DNA of 64,000 nt, taken from NCBI RefSeq assembly GCF_019972115.1, contig NZ_BPFJ01000001.1:62001-126000 (forward strand), read 5' to 3'. The notes beneath the pieces are model-generated. The model saw nothing but the letters and a program-made list of their open reading frames with translations, was not told where the DNA came from and searched no databases. The position numbers and the translations under genes are program-made. Source of the DNA: Sulfurovum sp. TSL6. GTDB taxonomy: Bacteria; Campylobacterota; Campylobacteria; Campylobacterales; Sulfurovaceae. Position 1 is the first letter of the stretch. Every line of letters starts with the position of its first letter. This document shows positions 15,027 to 23,387 of this stretch, piece by piece.

Positions 15027-16957
15027 AGAGACTCGAAAATCTCCAAAACTTCCAGATATCGGTCACTTTTTTCTTCATACAAGCTTTCAAGTTTTGACAA
15101 TTCATCACTCAGTGCAGTGAGACCTTTTTCCTGATAGCATTCCGGATCTTGCAAACATGCATTGAGTGTATCTATCTGCTGTTCCAGGGCTTCGATCTCA
15201 TCAGGTAATGTATCATAATCCCTTTGCTCTTTATAACTCAGTTTTGTCTGTTTTTTGTCACTGACCGGCGTCTCTTTTTTCACAGATGTTTTGACCTCTT
15301 GTTCCAGAGTATCAAGCGCTTTCATCTCTTTTTCTATCTCCAGGTACTCAGTATAGGTCTGATAAGACTCTTCAACGACACCATTGCCTTTAAAGATAAA
15401 GAGCTTGGAAGCTATCTTGTCTATGAAGTAACGGTCATGTGAGACAAAGAGTATGGCTCCAGGAAAGTTGATGAGTTTTTCTTCTAAGATATTAATGGTT
15501 TGGATGTCCAGGTCATTGGTAGGTTCATCCAAGATAAGACAGTCTACTTTTTTAGCCAAGAGTAATGCCAGTGCCACACGGTTCTTCTCTCCGCCTGAAA
15601 GCATACCTACTTTTTTAGCCAGGAATTCTTTAGGGAAAAGAAAAGATTTCAGGTAACCGTAGACGTGAAGATTGACCCCTTGTACTTCTATGTGGTCTCC
15701 CCCGTCAGGACAAAAAGTTTCAATAAGTGTTTTTTCGTTGTCAAGCATCTCTCTATGCTGGTCAAAATAACCGATAGAAAAGTCTCCCTGTTTGATGAGT
15801 CCGCTTTGGGGTTTGATGCGTCCAAGCATCAGTTTTAAAAGCGTAGATTTCCCCGCACCATTGATACCTACAATGGCTATTTTGTCTTTTTGAAGGATAC
15901 GTGTACTAAAGTTTTCTATGAGCTTTTTCCCCGGAACCGAGTAAGAGATATTTTCAAGTTCAAAAAGCATCTTTTTACGCGACACACCTTCATCCCGGTT
16001 AAAGTGTTTTTTCTCACGTTCAAGTTCGACCATCATCTTCCGAATGAGCGTAGGGTTTTTCTTGGCTTCATCACGAAGTTCATAGACGCGTTTTTTACGT
16101 CCCTGATTACGTTTTTCTCTGGCTTTGACCCCTTTACTTAACCAGGCTTCTTCTTGTTTGAGAAGTCTCAGAAGGTTTTCATGACCTTTTTTTAGGGCAT
16201 GCATACGCGCTTCTTTTTGTTCAAGGTAGCTCATGTAGCCCCCGGTATAACTTACAAGATCCTGATTATCCACTTCTACAACACGTGTGGCAATGGTGTC
16301 GATGAAATGTCTGTCGTGTGAGATAAACAGCAAGGTAAAATTTCCTTTAAGAAGCATCTCTTCTAAGAACTCAACCATATAGACATCAAGGTGGTTGGTC
16401 GGTTCATCAAGAAGCAGCACATCGGGTTTTTTAAGTATGAGAGATGCCAGGGCTACACGGCGTTGTTCCCCTCCTGAAAGAGAGACTACAGGACGGTCTT
16501 CATAGGCTTTAAGCTGAAACTCCTGCATCACACGTTCTATCTTGTCATCAAGGTTCCAGGCATTGTGATGGTCCAGAAAAGAGGAAACTTTTTCGAGTTT
16601 TGTGAGCAGCTCTTCATTTTCAAACTCTTCAGCCACTTTGAGACTCAGTGTATCATACGCCTCTTTGGCTTCTTTGAGTTCAGTCAGTTCATTGAATATC
16701 GCGTCTCTGACTGAAAGACCCGGATCAAAGTGAGGCTGTTGTGCAAGCATCTCTATCTGTACCGAACTGTTCACCACTCTTTTCCCGTCTGTAGGTTCCT
16801 CTTCTCCCATGATGATCTTCATCAGTGTAGATTTCCCGCAGCCGTTTTGACCCACAATAGTGACACGTTCACCTTCATTCAGGTGAAAATCAACCCCATT
16901 GAGAAGTAATTTGATGTCATATTGTTTTTTGATGTCAAAGAGGTCGATGAGTGCCAA
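15023..16957 (-). CDS. uup: ABC-F family ATPase, Uup-like
   Basis: Soluble ABC-F protein with two ATP-binding cassettes and no membrane domain; family members act on ribosomes or, for Uup, on ribosome or DNA-repair intermediates. The 644-aa protein has Walker A GQNGCGKST and GINGAGKST, two LSGGE signatures (LSGGEQRR, LSGGEKNR), a charged inter-domain linker, and a C-terminal coiled-coil extension of about 70 residues (LPDEIEALEQQIDTL) typical of Uup rather than EttA. The start is TTG 16957, placed after AAGGAAG; the longer frame to 17035 would include the -10 box at 16985-16990. It is divergent from the M48 gene. Confidence 0.88.
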   Translation of the reverse strand: MALIDLFDIKKQYDIKLLLNGVDFHLNEGERVTIVGQNGCGKSTLMKIIMGEEEPTDGKRVVNSSVQIEMLAQQPHFDPGLSVRDAIFNELTELKEAKEAYDTLSLKVAEEFENEELLTKLEKVSSFLDHHNAWNLDDKIERVMQEFQLKAYEDRPVVSLSGGEQRRVALASLILKKPDVLLLDEPTNHLDVYMVEFLEEMLLKGNFTLLFISHDRHFIDTIATRVVEVDNQDLVSYTGGYMSYLEQKEARMHALKKGHENLLRLLKQEEAWLSKGVKAREKRNQGRKKRVYELRDEAKKNPTLIRKMMVELEREKKHFNRDEGVSRKKMLFELENISYSVPGKKLIENFSTRILQKDKIAIVGINGAGKSTLLKLMLGRIKPQSGLIKQGDFSIGYFDQHREMLDNEKTLIETFCPDGGDHIEVQGVNLHVYGYLKSFLFPKEFLAKKVGMLSGGEKNRVALALLLAKKVDCLILDEPTNDLDIQTINILEEKLINFPGAILFVSHDRYFIDKIASKLFIFKGNGVVEESYQTYTEYLEIEKEMKALDTLEQEVKTSVKKETPVSDKKQTKLSYKEQRDYDTLPDEIEALEQQIDTLNACLQDPECYQEKGLTALSDELSKLESLYEEKSDRYLEVLEIFESL

Positions 16958-16984
16958 AATGCTTCCTTGTAATATAATGGTGCA

Positions 16985-16990
16985 ATTATA
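16985..16990 (-). promoter_or_regulatory. -10 box for uup
   Basis: GCTATAAT on the minus strand, about 28 nt before the TTG start of uup, and inside the longest open frame. It therefore supports the shorter protein. Confidence 0.5.
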
Positions 16991-17053
16991 GCAAATAGAG
17001 TGGTCTTTAAGGCTTGATTTGGTATATTTCTCCATTATATACCAAGGAAATCT

Positions 17054-18325
17054 ATGCTAGAAACCATTACCATCTTTTATTCTATTTATACCTTTATGAA
17101 ACTCTATATCTCTATGATGCAGATAGGGTATATCAATGAAGAAAAAAGAAAAACACCTGTACTGATGTCAGCTGACAAATACCTGACAGCAGGAAACTAT
17201 GCCGTGGCCAACGGAAAACTTTCACTTGTGACTACTTTTGTGGATTATTTGGTATTTATCTGGTGGGTCTTTGCAGGTTTTGCCTGGCTTTCATCACTGG
17301 TTCAGGTAGAAGGAAACATCATGCAGGCTGTTGTGTTCCTGTTTGGTTTTATTATCGTCAATTACGTGATAGGACTTCCTTTTGAACTCTATCAAAAGTT
17401 TAAGATAGATGAAGAGTTCGGATTTAACAAGATGACTGCAAAAATGTATGTGATAGATATGCTAAAAACGAGCCTGTTATTTTTCATTTTGGGTGGTGCG
17501 ATCTTTGCGCTTTTATCTTGGATCATACAGAGCTATGAAGCATGGTGGATCTGGGGATTTGCAGCCATGTTCACTGTAGCGGTGATGGCAAATCTGTTGG
17601 CTCCCACCTTTATGGCGTTGTTTAACAAGTTTTCTCCACTCGAGGAGGGGGAACTTAAAGAAAAGATCACCGCAATGATGAACCAGGCCGGACTTAAAAG
17701 TGACGGTATCTTTGTGATGGATGCCAGTAAACGTGACAGTCGTTTGAATGCATTTTTCGGTGGATTGGGTAAGAGTAAACGTGTGGTTCTCTTTGATACA
17801 CTTTTAGAAAAACTCAATACCAAAGAACTCCTTGCCGTACTGGGACATGAATTGGGTCATTTCTCACATGGTGATATTTGGAAAAACATAGGGTTAATGG
17901 GAGTACTTCTTTTTATCGCATTTTATCTCTTTGGACATTTACCGGATGCACTGTTCACACAGATGGGTGTGGTTCCTGAAGCAGGAGTGCAGATCGCTAT
18001 GCTGATGTTGTTGTTACCGCTTGTGAGTTTTGTTTTTACACCATTTATGTCGTATGTAAGCCGTCATAACGAGTATGCAGCCGATGAATACGGTTCGCAA
18101 ATGGGTGGTAAAGAAAATCTGGTATCCGCACTGATGAAACTTGTGACAGAAAACAAAGCATTTCCAAAATCACATCCATTGGTGATCTTCTTTTACTATA
18201 CGCATCCGCCAGTGCTTGAAAGACTCAAAGAGTTGGGCTTTGATGCATCCAATACTATCGTAGGTGAAGAGACATCATTGCCTAAAGATGGTATTTTCGC
18301 ACATATGGACAGAAATGACGATTAA
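17054..18325 (+). CDS. M48 family zinc metalloprotease (Ste24/CAAX protease 1-like)
   Basis: Integral membrane zinc endopeptidase of 423 aa, resembling Ste24-type CAAX proteases. There are several TM segments in the first 180 residues, the zinc site HELGH at 265-269 and the third ligand in NEYAADEYG. The TM helices between and after these complete the barrel-like chamber. Bacteria lack prenylated CAAX proteins, so a membrane quality-control role is more likely. It overlaps prmC by 11 nt and heads a transcript running towards apaH. The ATG at 17054 follows AAGGAAA. Confidence 0.9.
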   Translation: MLETITIFYSIYTFMKLYISMMQIGYINEEKRKTPVLMSADKYLTAGNYAVANGKLSLVTTFVDYLVFIWWVFAGFAWLSSLVQVEGNIMQAVVFLFGFIIVNYVIGLPFELYQKFKIDEEFGFNKMTAKMYVIDMLKTSLLFFILGGAIFALLSWIIQSYEAWWIWGFAAMFTVAVMANLLAPTFMALFNKFSPLEEGELKEKITAMMNQAGLKSDGIFVMDASKRDSRLNAFFGGLGKSKRVVLFDTLLEKLNTKELLAVLGHELGHFSHGDIWKNIGLMGVLLFIAFYLFGHLPDALFTQMGVVPEAGVQIAMLMLLLPLVSFVFTPFMSYVSRHNEYAADEYGSQMGGKENLVSALMKLVTENKAFPKSHPLVIFFYYTHPPVLERLKELGFDASNTIVGEETSLPKDGIFAHMDRNDD

Positions 18326-19145
18326 AGAGGGGCTCATTTGGGCCAGAGAAGCACTCAAAGAGGCGTGTGAACGTCCTGCTTTGGAGGCAGAATTACTCTT
18401 GGCCTATCATCTTGGACAAGACCGTACCTATTTACTGATACATGAGAGAGACAGTTTTCCCGATGTGGATACATTTCAAAAACTTATTCAAAGAAGGGCT
18501 GCCCATGAACCTTACGAATATATCGTGGGATCAGCCAGTTTCTATGACATTCATCTGGAAGTGGAAGAGGGGGTACTGATACCCCGCCCTGAGACGGAGA
18601 TACTTATAGATCTGGTCGCAGAGATCATAGAAAAAGAAAAGATCACCCGTATCGCTGAAATAGGGGTAGGCTCGGGTGCGATCTCCATTGTGTTAGCCCG
18701 TAAATTTCCACAGCTTCATATTATCGCAACAGATATTTGTGATACTCCGCTAAAAGTAGCAAAGAAAAACATTGAAACATTCGGTGTGGGTAAACAGATA
18801 GAACTTCGCAAGTCTCATCTTATAGATGAGGTACCTGAAGATCTGGAATTAGTGGTTTCCAATCCTCCTTACATCGCAGAAGATTTTTTACTTGAATCCA
18901 ATGTCATTGATTATGAACCCAAAGAAGCACTTTTTGGCGGAAGAGTAGGAGATGAGTTGCTTAAACAGATCATTTTGGATGTGAAGGAGAAAGGGGTGAA
19001 ATACCTTGCTTGTGAGATGGGATATGATCAAAAGGGACCCATACAAGAGTTTGTTAATGAAATCGGTGTAGAATACATAAAATTTTATATGGATCTGGCA
19101 CAGTTTGACCGGGGATTTGTGATTAAATTTAAAGAAAGTGAGTAA
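18315..19145 (+). CDS. prmC: Release factor glutamine methyltransferase PrmC
   Basis: SAM-dependent enzyme that N5-methylates the GGQ glutamine of release factors RF1 and RF2, which is needed for efficient termination. The 276-aa protein has the N-terminal helical RF-binding domain (about 1-80), then a methyltransferase core with EIGVGSGAIS at 115-124 and the catalytic NPPY at 183-186. The longer frame back to 18264 runs inside the upstream protease gene, so ATG 18315 is preferred; it still overlaps that gene by 11 nt. Confidence 0.95.
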   Translation: MTIKEGLIWAREALKEACERPALEAELLLAYHLGQDRTYLLIHERDSFPDVDTFQKLIQRRAAHEPYEYIVGSASFYDIHLEVEEGVLIPRPETEILIDLVAEIIEKEKITRIAEIGVGSGAISIVLARKFPQLHIIATDICDTPLKVAKKNIETFGVGKQIELRKSHLIDEVPEDLELVVSNPPYIAEDFLLESNVIDYEPKEALFGGRVGDELLKQIILDVKEKGVKYLACEMGYDQKGPIQEFVNEIGVEYIKFYMDLAQFDRGFVIKFKESE

Positions 19146-19147
19146 GC

Positions 19148-19627
19148 ATGAACAGATATTTTAGAATGGTAACCATGACATACCTTATATTTTTGAGTGC
19201 AGCGCTTGGAGCAGGGCTCTTTGCCGGTATCGTAGTCGCACCTGTCACTTTTCACACAGAACAATGGCTAGGCAGTGAAGTGCTCACGCAGTTTCAAGAG
19301 GGCCAGATCATGACAGAGAACTTTTTGAGGCTCTCTTATCTGCTCAATGTACTACTTGTGTCTGTGGTACTGTATGAAGGGTATAAGTTTAAAAAGTTTG
19401 AGAGAGACACTCTGACACAAGTGGCCACATTTTTTGTATTGGCAACAGGGCTGCTTTTTTCCCAGTACTATATCCCGGATATTGTTGCGATGCAGGAACA
19501 AGGGGTGGAGGCAACTAAATCAGTAGCTTTTATCAATACGCATAAAGGAAGTGAGATCAATTTCAAGATCTTTTCTTTGGCTCTGCTTGTACTGATCATA
19601 CAGAATATGCGAAAGGCATGTAAGTAG
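19148..19627 (+). CDS. DUF4149 family membrane protein
   Basis: A 159-aa inner-membrane protein with about four TM segments (near 10-32, 60-80, 92-112 and 140-155). The pattern GAGLFAGIVVAPVTFH matches the DUF4149 family, which is common in this phylum. No function is known. It lies 2 nt after prmC and 5 nt before the DNA glycosylase gene, in a tight run from the M48 protease to apaH; the context does not suggest a shared pathway. Confidence 0.8.
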   Translation: MNRYFRMVTMTYLIFLSAALGAGLFAGIVVAPVTFHTEQWLGSEVLTQFQEGQIMTENFLRLSYLLNVLLVSVVLYEGYKFKKFERDTLTQVATFFVLATGLLFSQYYIPDIVAMQEQGVEATKSVAFINTHKGSEINFKIFSLALLVLIIQNMRKACK

Positions 19628-19632
19628 CGAGT

Positions 19633-20121
19633 ATGAGCGAAATTTTATCCCACCCTTTCCAACCTATCGTATTTAAAGATACCCAAACAATGATCCTGGG
19701 TTCTTTCCCCAGTATACAGTCTTTTGAAAAGAATTTTTACTATGCACATCCACGCAATCAATTCTGGAAGATCCTTGAAAGTGTGACATCCTATCCTGCG
19801 AACACACGCGATCAAAGACTCTGGTTGCTGAAAGAGTGTAAATTAGGGCTTTGGGATATGATCAAAGGGTGTAGTCGGGAGAACTCTCTTGACAGTTCTT
19901 TGGAAAATGAAGAGGTCAATGACCTGGCTGCATTTTTAGAAGAGCATCCGAATATTACTAAATTGGCCTTTACAGGGAAAAAGGCTGAAGCACTTTTTAA
20001 AACACATTTTTCACACCTCAGTATAGAAACAGTCTACCTTCCTTCACCCTCTGCAGCCTACGCAAAAATGAGCTTTGAGAAGAAAGTAGACGAGTATAAA
20101 AAACAGTTGGGGTACAGTTAA
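19633..20121 (+). CDS. Family 6 uracil/hypoxanthine DNA glycosylase (HDG-like)
   Basis: A 162-aa base-excision repair enzyme of the uracil-DNA-glycosylase superfamily. The segment ILGSFPSIQS with the following FYYAHPRNQFW is the signature of family 6 (hypoxanthine-DNA glycosylase), and the C-terminal LPSPSAAYA is the substrate-groove motif of the superfamily. It is expected to remove deaminated bases, hypoxanthine first of all. It overlaps the next gene by 1 nt. The relation to mismatch-specific UDG families cannot be excluded on sequence alone. Confidence 0.88.
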   Translation: MSEILSHPFQPIVFKDTQTMILGSFPSIQSFEKNFYYAHPRNQFWKILESVTSYPANTRDQRLWLLKECKLGLWDMIKGCSRENSLDSSLENEEVNDLAAFLEEHPNITKLAFTGKKAEALFKTHFSHLSIETVYLPSPSAAYAKMSFEKKVDEYKKQLGYS

Positions 20122-20993
20122 TGGCAGTTTGGGCTATAGGTGATCTACAAGGGTGCTATCATTCGTTTAGAGCATTACTGGAAAAGATAGAGTTCGATGT
20201 CACCCAGGACAAGCTTTGGATCGCAGGAGATTTGGTCAACAGAGGAGAAGGTTCACTGGAAACACTGGAATATCTTTACAGCATGAAAGAAAATGTTGAG
20301 ATCGTTCTGGGTAATCATGATATTAGCCTCATAGCGGCGTATTATGGGATCAAAAAATCAAATCCGACCATTGACCCTATACTTGAGTCGCCTGAAGCCC
20401 AAAAGCTCATAGATTGGCTTAGAGGGCAAAAGTTCTTACATGTGGACTATCAACTGGGGTATTGTATGGCCCATGCCGGTATCTCCCCAGAGTTTGATCT
20501 GGGTATGGCGATGATGTATGCAAAAAGTGTGGAAGAGAAACTGCAAAGTGATCATGCTGCTGCCTGGTTGGAGCAAATGTTAAAACAGGGAAGTAACCGT
20601 TTTAACAGGGATGCGAGTCTTATAGACATCGACCGTTACATCGTCAGTGCCTTCACACGCATGCGCTTTTGCTATGGTGACCATAGACTTGATTTTGACC
20701 AAAAAGGCCCCCCTACAGATGAGCTGAGAGAACAAGAGTTAAAACCCTGGTTCGAATGTGATTATCGTAAAGATATTCATCTGCGTATTATTATGGGACA
20801 CTGGTCAGCTTTGGGATTTTATCAAGATGAGCATGTATTGGCTCTTGATACAGGATGTGTCTGGGGTGGCAAACTCACGGCTGCACGCATAGACAGTGAT
20901 GAAGTGGAGATCGTCTCTGTAGAGTGCAGCAAAGAAGATGAAGATGAAGAACAAAGAGAAGAATCTACTTTACCAGATACATCACAAATGTAA
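20121..20993 (+). CDS. apaH: Symmetrical bis(5'-nucleosyl)-tetraphosphatase
   Basis: Hydrolyses Ap4A to two ADP and so limits dinucleotide alarmones and Np4 RNA caps. The 290-aa protein has the calcineurin-like metallophosphatase motifs in order: GDLQGCYHSF near the N terminus, GDLVNRGEGS, GNHDI and a late MGHWSALG with HVLALDTGCVWGG. Its C terminus carries an acidic tail (DEDEEQREE). It is the last gene of the M48-prmC-DUF4149-glycosylase run. The left arm of a long inverted repeat begins 91 nt after its stop. Confidence 0.95.
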   Translation: MAVWAIGDLQGCYHSFRALLEKIEFDVTQDKLWIAGDLVNRGEGSLETLEYLYSMKENVEIVLGNHDISLIAAYYGIKKSNPTIDPILESPEAQKLIDWLRGQKFLHVDYQLGYCMAHAGISPEFDLGMAMMYAKSVEEKLQSDHAAAWLEQMLKQGSNRFNRDASLIDIDRYIVSAFTRMRFCYGDHRLDFDQKGPPTDELREQELKPWFECDYRKDIHLRIIMGHWSALGFYQDEHVLALDTGCVWGGKLTAARIDSDEVEIVSVECSKEDEDEEQREESTLPDTSQM

Positions 20994-21083
20994 ATATATG
21001 GATGTTTTCATCATAAAACCTCTTATATAGCAAACTTCTTGTATCTTTGAGTGAGTATAGAGGGTTTAGCGAGGTGTTTTGAA

Positions 21084-21104
21084 GCTAAAATATAAGGGGT
21101 GACT
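21084..21104 (+). repeat. Left arm of a 20-bp inverted repeat enclosing the 105-aa gene
   Basis: GCTAAAATATAAGGGGTGAC plus a final T. It is the reverse complement of the segment at 21526-21545, with one inserted base. It lies 23 nt upstream of the -10 box of the enclosed gene. Confidence 0.7.
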
Positions 21105-21126
21105 ACACTATCTTTTACTTTTTAGC

Positions 21127-21132
21127 TATAAT
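21127..21132 (+). promoter_or_regulatory. -10 box for the 105-aa gene
   Basis: TTTAGCTATAATCC, 47 nt before ATG 21179, inside the inverted-repeat-bounded segment. Confidence 0.5.
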
Positions 21133-21178
21133 CCGAGAATAATCGATTTAAAGAAATATTTTAAGAATAGGAAGAAAA

Positions 21179-21496
21179 ATGTTCCCAGGATCAAAGATAA
21201 GAAAAGGCTTCTCAATGAAAGTCAGTGGAATCCATCTTAATCGTCCAGACTTGCATAATATAGCGGCAGAATTAGGTATTGGCACTAGAGATGTACTTGC
21301 AAAAGATGGAATACTGACCATTTACAACACCTCTAAAGCATGCCAAGAAATTATAGATGATAATGCTTTGGTCTCATTTATTTCAATGGCACTAGAGATC
21401 CCTGCTGAAGATATCAGTGAGTTAAACGAAGTGGTAGAAGAACCTGTAAAAATAGAGTTTGATCCAAGTGATTTTGAAGATGAGGATGATGACTAG
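21179..21496 (+). CDS. Small acidic protein of unknown function
   Basis: A 105-aa protein that I do not recognise. It starts with a basic stretch (GSKIRKGFSMK) and ends with a strongly acidic tail (DPSDFEDEDDD). The middle, IAAELGIGTRDVLAKDGILT, could form helices but shows no known motif. AGGAAG precedes ATG 21179; ATG 21215 is an alternative start. The gene has its own -10 box and no operon partner. A near-perfect 20-bp inverted repeat (21084-21104 and 21526-21545) encloses it together with its promoter, which would suit a small cassette. Confidence 0.65.
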   Translation: MFPGSKIRKGFSMKVSGIHLNRPDLHNIAAELGIGTRDVLAKDGILTIYNTSKACQEIIDDNALVSFISMALEIPAEDISELNEVVEEPVKIEFDPSDFEDEDDD

Positions 21497-21525
21497 TTAC
21501 TCATATCACATTTAAAATAAAAGGA

Positions 21526-21545
21526 AGTCACCCCTTTATTTTAGC
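21526..21545 (+). repeat. Right arm of the 20-bp inverted repeat
   Basis: AGTCACCCCTTTATTTTAGC, the inverted match of 21084-21104. It lies 29 nt after the 105-aa gene and 8 nt before the end of the convergent thioredoxin gene. There is no clear target-site duplication outside the two arms. Confidence 0.7.
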
Positions 21546-21552
21546 GATTATT

Positions 21553-21918
21553 TTACTCATTCTCTTCTTGAGCTATCTCTGCACGTATTTGATCCATATC
21601 AAGTCCCTTAACATGATCTATGAGTTTGTCAAAGGCTTCTTCAGGTAGAGAACCTGCTTGATTAAGCAGGATGATACCATCTCTGACTACCATAATTGTT
21701 GGGATAGATTGGACACTATATTGTGCTGATATAGCTCGTTGTTCTTCTGTGTTGACCTTAGCAAAAACGACATCAGGGTACTTTTCTGATACTTTTTCAA
21801 AAATGGGAGCAAACTGTATACAAGGGCCACACCATGATGCCCAAAAATCGATGATGACTATTTCGTTGTTATCAAGTGTTTCGTTAAAGTCTTTTGTTGT
21901 TAAATCTATACATGCCAT
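21553..21918 (-). CDS. Thioredoxin
   Basis: A 121-aa cytoplasmic thioredoxin with the classical WCGPC active site in DFWASWCGPCIQFAP and the cis-Pro loop SIPTIM. It reduces protein disulfides with electrons from thioredoxin reductase, which is not in this window. The start is ATG 21918, with AAAGGA upstream; the longer frame to 21984 has no start signal. The C-terminal extension (DQIRAEIAQEENE) is slightly longer than in minimal thioredoxins. It is monocistronic and convergent with the 105-aa gene. Whether this is the main or a secondary thioredoxin is unclear. Confidence 0.92.
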   Translation of the reverse strand: MACIDLTTKDFNETLDNNEIVIIDFWASWCGPCIQFAPIFEKVSEKYPDVVFAKVNTEEQRAISAQYSVQSIPTIMVVRDGIILLNQAGSLPEEAFDKLIDHVKGLDMDQIRAEIAQEENE

Positions 21919-22025
21919 AGTGGGTCCTTTATATTTGAATGGAGTATAACATAGCGATTGTTTTTGCCCACTTAATAGTGTCACTTAGATCATGTATGTT
22001 TATCTTCTTCTTTCTCATATGATAT

Positions 22026-22178
22026 CTACGAGGAACAGATAAGTTTGATATTCTTGGACTTCATGGGTGTTGGTATGCATAAATATTCTAATGCATGGTG
22101 TTCATCAAAGAGAGCTAAAGCTACCGTTCGAAGTTCATTTACTATGCTAAAGTCGTGCTCCTCAGCTTCACTAAGCAT
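22026..22178 (-). CDS. Possible 50-aa small ORF or gene remnant
   Basis: Reads MLSEAEEHDFSIVNELR and continues to a stop at 22026. It lies in the same frame as the preceding ATP-grasp gene, starting eight codons after that gene's stop codon. The composition (acidic N-terminal half, VALALFDEHHALEYL helix, basic end) looks coding, but the ribosome-binding site is weak (AGAAAAAAG). I do not recognise it. It could be a real small protein, a remnant of a longer downstream gene or chance. Confidence 0.3.
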   Translation of the reverse strand: MLSEAEEHDFSIVNELRTVALALFDEHHALEYLCIPTPMKSKNIKLICSS

Positions 22179-22202
22179 CTTTTTTCTAAACGTACTGCTA
22201 AG

Positions 22203-23387
22203 TTAATCTTTAACAATATGTCCCACAAATTTGGACATATTATCTAAGATCTTTCCACCTTTTCTAAAGCCAAGTCCAGAAGCTTCATAAGCATAAAATA
22301 CACCTGCCTGATAGGATTGACCTTCTGTATCTTTTGGCAGCTCTGTATAGGCTTGATAGACCATTTTATGACTGTCGTAGTCACCTGCCACACTTTCTAT
22401 ATCATTGAATACTTCATCCAAAATACTCACACTGCCACCTTCTCTACCAAAAACAGGTTTTTTTACTTGTTTTTTCCCTTCCAATGGTTCAAAAGAACTC
22501 TCAAGTAGAAGAGGGTGATTAGGATAGAGATCCCATAGTATCTTGAGTAAACCTTTACTCTGAAAAAGCAGGGTATAAGCCGGGTTGAAAATGATGGCCT
22601 TTTGATTTTTGATGATATTGGTAAGCAGCATCGCCAGGTCTGACTCTTCGAGTGCGATGTCTTCCCATGGAATGAGTTTAAACCACAGTTCATAGTTCTT
22701 GTTTTCATAAAAGATGCCCTCATCCGGGGAGAATTCTATGTCGTCTATGTAGGCAAACTCTGTATTGTATCCTGCTTCTGTTGCTATGTGCTGGAGGAGC
22801 CTTACTGTATTTTCTTCTTCAGAGTTTCCTCTGACAGAGGTAAAGAGAAAGTTCCATCCGTCATAACGTTCCTCAAATGTAGAAACATCTTCTTCCAGTG
22901 TTACCAAACGCTTGAAATTGTCTACCAGTGATTCATAGAGTGCATTAAACTGACGCTCTTCTTCAAGACCATCTTTTTTGAGCATGGCCCACTGAATAAT
23001 GGCTGTTTCGAACAGTGCAGTGGGAGTATCTGCATTGAATTCTAAAAGTTTGATGGGTTTTCCATCTACGCCACCGGCTAGATCAAAACGTCCGTATAGA
23101 TGCCAGTGTACATCATTTTCCCATGACTCTTTGATCACTTCTACGAGATTAAAAGGTATGCCTATCTCATGAAAGAGGTTATTTTCTATGACATGTTCTG
23201 CTGCTTCCACAACCATGTCATAAAGCGTATTGGTCGCTTCATAATACGCCTCAGCTTCCTCTTCAGAGATGACAACCAGTGTATCTGAGATATAACTTGT
23301 TTCATCACGGTCTGTATGCCATACAAAACCGAGCGATTCTAAATAGTCTGTATCTAATGGTGTGGTTTTTTGCAAATGTAACATCAT
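22203..23387 (-). CDS. Glutathionylspermidine synthase-like ATP-grasp protein (YgiC/YjfC type)
   Basis: A 394-aa protein of the glutathionylspermidine synthase C-terminal (ATP-grasp ligase) family, similar to E. coli YgiC and H. pylori HP0233. It has the family features HLYGRFDLAG near the N terminus, LLEFNADTPTALFE and a late KPVFGREGGSV nucleotide loop. The amidase half of true glutathionylspermidine synthase is absent, so it probably makes an unknown amide or peptide bond. It directly follows the UPF0323 lipoprotein gene with no gap; the same pair occurs in Helicobacter, which suggests a linked envelope role. Confidence 0.85.
   Translation of the reverse strand: MMLHLQKTTPLDTDYLESLGFVWHTDRDETSYISDTLVVISEEEAEAYYEATNTLYDMVVEAAEHVIENNLFHEIGIPFNLVEVIKESWENDVHWHLYGRFDLAGGVDGKPIKLLEFNADTPTALFETAIIQWAMLKKDGLEEERQFNALYESLVDNFKRLVTLEEDVSTFEERYDGWNFLFTSVRGNSEEENTVRLLQHIATEAGYNTEFAYIDDIEFSPDEGIFYENKNYELWFKLIPWEDIALEESDLAMLLTNIIKNQKAIIFNPAYTLLFQSKGLLKILWDLYPNHPLLLESSFEPLEGKKQVKKPVFGREGGSVSILDEVFNDIESVAGDYDSHKMVYQAYTELPKDTEGQSYQAGVFYAYEASGLGFRKGGKILDNMSKFVGHIVKD

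Noticed and set aside
15023-17035. 670-aa version of the ABC-F protein starting at 17035
   Set aside because: The first 26 codons contain the -10 box and have no homology-like features; TTG 16957 follows a good AAGGAAG.
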